DNA from: Flavobacteriales bacterium
GTDB lineage: Bacteria; Bacteroidota; Bacteroidia; Flavobacteriales_F; PHOS-HE28
Reading direction: 5' to 3'
DNA: 64,000 nucleotides
Assembly (NCBI GenBank): GCA_016712535.1
Contig: JADJQW010000002.1
Coordinates: 682,001 to 746,000 of the forward strand
The position numbers were made by a program, and so were the translations under genes. Below, piece by piece: positions 60,616 to 64,000 of the stretch. Under the pieces are notes generated by a model, which saw only the letters and a list, made by a program, of their open reading frames with translations, searched no databases and was not told the origin of the DNA. How positions within the stretch are numbered: position 1 is the stretch's first letter; each line of letters starts with the position of its first letter.

Positions 60616-61674
60616 CTAGTTGGTTTGGGCGGCTACGCGGATGTTCACCGGAAGGTCGCCGTTGGGCAAGGTGCTCGTGGCGATGGTGGCGCTGCGGAAG
60701 TGCGGGTTGAAAGGCACCGCACCGGGCTTGAAGGGCGAACTGGAGCCATAGATCCCCGCATCGGTGCCGTCGGTCGCCATGCCGATGCCCTGGCTGCCGG
60801 GTTGCAGATGCAGATCGTCGTCCCAGGTGAAATTATTGTCCAGCTCATTGATGAAGATCGTGCCCTGCGCCACGCCCAGCACATTCCCCGTGGCCGATGC
60901 CGGCGACATGTTGCTGACGAGACCGGTGCATACGCACATGTTGTTGGTCAGTATCGCCCCGTTGCTCTGCCAGAATGGGGCAGTGGTCTTGGTGTAGATG
61001 CAGTTCTCCGAGGTCACGCCCGGGCTGTTCCCCACGCGCATGTTCAAGCCGACGCAATGACGAAGGGTAAGGCCGCCAGCGAACGCGTTGACTTCGGCAC
61101 CGGTGCCCACCGAGTAATCGATGATGCAGCGATCCAATGTCACCGAGCACGCTGTACCCAGGCCGCTTAGGCTGGAATAGAACACGCACTCCTTCATGAT
61201 CGTGCTCGATGTGCAACCAGCAGCGTCTGCGAAGACCACGGGCGTCGCGAAGGTGCAGCGGTCGAAGACCAGGTTCGTAGGATCATCGTCCGCATCCGTG
61301 GTACCATACTCGACATTGGATGAGGGCGAGAAGATGATTCCGGTGAAGGTGCTTCCGCTGGCGGGGGTGGTGATGAGGATGCTGCCGGACGTCGTACTTA
61401 GCGTGGTGACGCCTGTGACCGCTGTGCTGTCCGGGCCGATGCCAGCGCCAATGAAATGCAAAGGCACGCCGATAGTGACAGCCGCGGGGGAAATGAAGGT
61501 GCCGCCGCTGAAGTAGAGCCTGTCATTGGGCTGCGCTGCTGCTAGCGCGACATTGATGTCCGCGAAGACCTGCGGCGCTCCGCTGCCTTGCAGCACGATA
61601 CGCTGGAGTTGGGCTTGGGTCGCGCTTCCTAGCAGGAGGCCGCCCGCGATAAGGGAAAGGGTCTTGTGTCGCAT
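60616..61674 (-). CDS. Secreted right-handed beta-helix-like protein (cassette copy A)
   Basis: 352 residues from the ATG at 61674, chosen for its signal peptide (LIAGGLLLGSATQAQ); the longer open frame upstream runs into the neighbouring gene. It aligns along its whole length with the gene at 58506: ALAAAQPNDRLYFSGGTF, GAGIGPDSTAVTG, LRHCVGLNMRVGNSPG, NNFTWDDDLHLQ and the closing FNPHFRSATI. No T9SS tail or enzyme motif is visible. A textbook terminator separates it from the T9SS gene upstream. Confidence 0.82.
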   Translation of the reverse strand: MRHKTLSLIAGGLLLGSATQAQLQRIVLQGSGAPQVFADINVALAAAQPNDRLYFSGGTFISPAAVTIGVPLHFIGAGIGPDSTAVTGVTTLSTTSGSILITTPASGSTFTGIIFSPSSNVEYGTTDADDDPTNLVFDRCTFATPVVFADAAGCTSSTIMKECVFYSSLSGLGTACSVTLDRCIIDYSVGTGAEVNAFAGGLTLRHCVGLNMRVGNSPGVTSENCIYTKTTAPFWQSNGAILTNNMCVCTGLVSNMSPASATGNVLGVAQGTIFINELDNNFTWDDDLHLQPGSQGIGMATDGTDAGIYGSSSPFKPGAVPFNPHFRSATIATSTLPNGDLPVNIRVAAQTN

Positions 61675-61739
61675 GGGTAGAGGTGTTTGGTTCACCCATG
61701 CATCGGGGAGACCTTCCGGATGTGAACGATCACAGCCTG

Positions 61740-61774
61740 AAAAAGCGGAACCCCGGCCATCTGACCGGGGTCCC
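61740..61774 (-). terminator. Intrinsic terminator after the large T9SS gene
   Basis: On the minus strand GGGACCCCGG, an 8-base loop and CCGGGGTTCC form a 10-bp stem with one G-T pair (61774-61747), followed by GCTTTTT. It lies 17 bases past the stop at 61791. This is the clearest intrinsic terminator in the last 10 kb and separates this gene from the duplicated cassette. Confidence 0.85.
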
Positions 61775-61790
61775 AGCTCGGGATGGTCAC

Positions 61791-64000
61791 TCATGCTTTC
61801 ACGATCCGCCTGCTCCATTGCTTTCCTCCAACCTTCAGGTCGAGGATGTATGTGCCTTGAGCCAATGCACCCAATTGCACTACATACAGTCCTGATGCGC
61901 TGGAGTTGATCGGGCCCAGTGTGGTGATGGCCCTTCCCAGCATGTCGCGCACGATCACCGTTGCGGGTGCGGTGGATGCTTCGCCGATGTCGATCCACAC
62001 TTCATCCGCGGCAGGGTTCGGCCAGATGCGGAGAACAGCGTTCGCGACATCGGATGCCGGGATCCCTGTACTGATGTCCCCTTCGCAGAGGCAATCGTCG
62101 TTGATCGCATCGTTCAAGGTCAACGCATTGCCATCGTCGCAGGGCGTGCCGGGCTCCGGACCGCCGGGGCAGAGATCAGCGACATCGCAAACGCCGTCGT
62201 TGTCAATGTCGTTGGCGCAGTGGAGGCGGTAGCTTACTCCGCAGGTCACGTCGCGCAAACGAAGCGCATAGAGCGATCCTGCTGCGAGCGTCGCCTGAGT
62301 AAAGGTGTTCGTGAGCGGTGTCGAAGAACCGCCCACCGGGACGACGAAGGTGCCGAAGACGGATCCCGCGGAATTCACGATGGCCAGTTCCATCGTACCA
62401 TCGCCGGTACCCGCATGTTCTGCGCTCACGGTCACCGAGTACGGACCTCCAGCGTGCGTGAACTTGTAAAAGTCATCGTCCGTGGTATTGTAGAAGCCGA
62501 TGTGTCCATCGTGCCAGGCGTCGCTCAGATCCATGGTTATGCCAGCGGAGTAGGAGTTGTTCGGCTCCGCGTCAGCTGAGAAGAACGCTGGTGTTACGCT
62601 CCAGCTTACCCGGTATGAAACACCACAGGTATTGCTGATGAGCCGCAGGTAGTATGGAACGGTCGCACCCCTGCATGGGAGACTGAAGCTTGAGCCCGAT
62701 GGTGTCGAGTTCGCGCCGACGGGAGCGTCCCATGTGGCCAGTACCGTTCCTGTGCTCATCACGATCACCGTTTCCAAGCTCTCGGTGGATGAACCATCCA
62801 CATGCTCGGCTTCCACATTCACATGCAGAACGCCATCGGTGGGCAGGTCGATGCGGTAGAAGTCGGTGTTCTCCCCGCCGTTGTCCACACCGGTCAGGAA
62901 ATCCAGATGGCCTGTCGCTTCGGTGTTCGGAGATAGCACGATCGCGCTGGCCGTGCTGTTGTTCGGCTCAGCATCGATCTGGAAGAATGGGGCTGTGGTG
63001 TAGTACCGCCAGCGATAGGAAACGCCACAGGCAACCGGATCCTCGAAGACGACGGTGTGTACCGAGGCGCCACGGCAAGGCACGCTCACCGTAGTGGTCA
63101 CGGGAACGCCGTTGGCACCCACCGGGATGTTCTGTATGGCGATCGGTACCCCGGAGTATTGGAACCTGAATTCCATGCTGCCCGGTCCGGCGCCTGAATG
63201 TTCGGCCTGGATCTCGAAGTGCATGACCCCTTGGAGCGCGGGCGTGGTCGAGTACGTATCGGAATTGTCGTTCACGAAGCCTACCTGCCCATCCTGAAAC
63301 GTGTCATAAGCCACTGCTACGGTCGGGCCTTCCGGATCCGGAGCGAAGACCGGAGGCGACATGGTGTATTTCCAGCGGTAGCTGATTCCGCAGTCGATGG
63401 CGTTGAAACGCACATCGTAGTCGGTGGAATTCCCGAGGCAGCCGATGGTCACCAAGGTCGTGTCTGGGACCCCGTTGGCGCCCACGGGCATGATCCATTC
63501 CTCCATCACGATCCCCGCCGTATTGTAGAGCCGCACTTCCATGGTGCCCGCCGTTGGCGCGGCATGCTCGGCCTGCACTTCGATCGTCATCAGGCCATTG
63601 AACGGGGGAACGATGTTGTACAGATCCGTAGTGCTCTCTTCATAGTAGAAACCATTCTGGCCGTCCTGGTAGGTGTCGTGGGCAACACCAGGAGTCGGGA
63701 AGGGGTCATTGTTGAATACCGGGGTGATCATCGTGTACGAGAAGGCATAGCTCAGGCAGTCCGTGATGCCGGGAACCTCCACCGTGATGACGTACGCACC
63801 GATCCCCTGGCAGGGGAATTCGAAGAAGCTGGTAATCGCCGCGTCATTGGCGCCTGCAGGCAAATTGTAGGTCGCCAGCACGGTCCCGCTGGACACCCGC
63901 ACCCGGAAGGTCACATCCAACGGAACCGTTCCGGAGGATGACAGGCAGGCATCCACGCGCATCACACCTTGAATGCTGGGATCGATGCGGAAGTAGTCGA
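61791..64000 (-). CDS. Large secreted T9SS protein with PPC-like repeats (start beyond window)
   Basis: At least 736 residues; the frame stays open to the edge (DYFRIDPSIQGVMRVDACLS), continuing a repeat, so the true start lies outside. About five repeats of roughly 115 residues each carry EPNNS, DFYRIDLPTDGVLHVNVEAE, PVGAN and a late CGVSYRW, like pre-peptidase C-terminal (PPC) domains. A calcium-type loop (DIDNDGVCDVADLCPGGPEP) and a type A T9SS tail (WPNPAADEVWIDIGEAS ... GTYILDLKVGG) close the protein. An upstream enzymatic domain is likely, but not visible here. Confidence 0.85.
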   Translation of the reverse strand, partial: DYFRIDPSIQGVMRVDACLSSSGTVPLDVTFRVRVSSGTVLATYNLPAGANDAAITSFFEFPCQGIGAYVITVEVPGITDCLSYAFSYTMITPVFNNDPFPTPGVAHDTYQDGQNGFYYEESTTDLYNIVPPFNGLMTIEVQAEHAAPTAGTMEVRLYNTAGIVMEEWIMPVGANGVPDTTLVTIGCLGNSTDYDVRFNAIDCGISYRWKYTMSPPVFAPDPEGPTVAVAYDTFQDGQVGFVNDNSDTYSTTPALQGVMHFEIQAEHSGAGPGSMEFRFQYSGVPIAIQNIPVGANGVPVTTTVSVPCRGASVHTVVFEDPVACGVSYRWRYYTTAPFFQIDAEPNNSTASAIVLSPNTEATGHLDFLTGVDNGGENTDFYRIDLPTDGVLHVNVEAEHVDGSSTESLETVIVMSTGTVLATWDAPVGANSTPSGSSFSLPCRGATVPYYLRLISNTCGVSYRVSWSVTPAFFSADAEPNNSYSAGITMDLSDAWHDGHIGFYNTTDDDFYKFTHAGGPYSVTVSAEHAGTGDGTMELAIVNSAGSVFGTFVVPVGGSSTPLTNTFTQATLAAGSLYALRLRDVTCGVSYRLHCANDIDNDGVCDVADLCPGGPEPGTPCDDGNALTLNDAINDDCLCEGDISTGIPASDVANAVLRIWPNPAADEVWIDIGEASTAPATVIVRDMLGRAITTLGPINSSASGLYVVQLGALAQGTYILDLKVGGKQWSRRIVKA

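Noticed and set aside
61791..64000. Similar repeats considered as a CRISPR-like or tandem DNA repeat array
   Set aside because: The repeats are protein-level modules of about 115 residues with diverged DNA, not short identical units with spacers.

Overview
The window is a contiguous, densely coded piece of a bacterial chromosome that is visibly GC-rich (about 60 % by eye). Several independent signs point to the Bacteroidota, probably a Flavobacteriales-like lineage with unusually high GC. These are C-terminal type IX secretion (T9SS) sorting tails, paired DUF6089 barrel proteins with a PspC-like partner, a LytS/LytTR pair, a BlaI/M56-TonB pair, and a -7 promoter box of the TAnnTTTG type (TATATTTG before tRNA-Gly with a TTG 19 nt upstream). 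I see no rRNA, CRISPR array, prophage, integrase or intact insertion sequence. Most of the window is ordinary core genome.

Layout. 1-9 kb (mostly minus strand): a DUF2911/TPR protein, a GT39-like membrane protein, a LytTR two-component pair, a lipoprotein, folA and thyA, and a ClC channel/antiporter. 9-15 kb (minus): a secreted protein, a CNT nucleoside transporter, a bifunctional-nuclease-family protein and etfA/etfB, with AGGTTGAGGGTTG-type inverted repeats in several gaps. 15-20.8 kb (plus): a LamG T9SS protein, a broken TonB-receptor/T9SS-tail remnant, an orphan TPR histidine kinase, pdhB, tRNA-Leu(UAA), and tRNA-Gly(GCC) on the other strand. 20.8-27 kb: a large membrane protein, mutS and a SPOUT methyltransferase.

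27-35 kb is an envelope-biogenesis run on the plus strand: DUF6089, PspC-like, DUF6089, uppS, bamA, two OmpH/Skp genes and murI. Several starts overlap the preceding stop (TTGA, GTGA). Together these genes serve lipid-carrier synthesis, outer-membrane protein assembly and peptidoglycan precursor supply. 35-44 kb holds two deoxynucleoside kinases, GH3, DUF2797, sppA, folK and a TPR/OmpA-like lipoprotein. 44-54 kb holds a DUF5684-like protein, an AAA+ response regulator lacking its HTH, a secreted protein with a dockerin-like tail, ppx, a NatA/NatB-type ABC exporter and an MlaE-F-D lipid transport operon. 54-56 kb has a DCC oxidoreductase, blaI and an M56-TonB sensor, and a 51-residue basic protein that is easy to miss.

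56-64 kb (minus) is the most accessory-looking part: five secreted proteins in a row. Four form two copies of a two-gene unit (a right-handed beta-helix protein plus a protein of YRYW modules). The fifth is a multi-repeat T9SS protein cut by the window edge. This duplicated cassette, the broken receptor/T9SS remnant and the intergenic repeat family are the best candidates for something not yet described. I found no clear novel defence or biosynthetic system.
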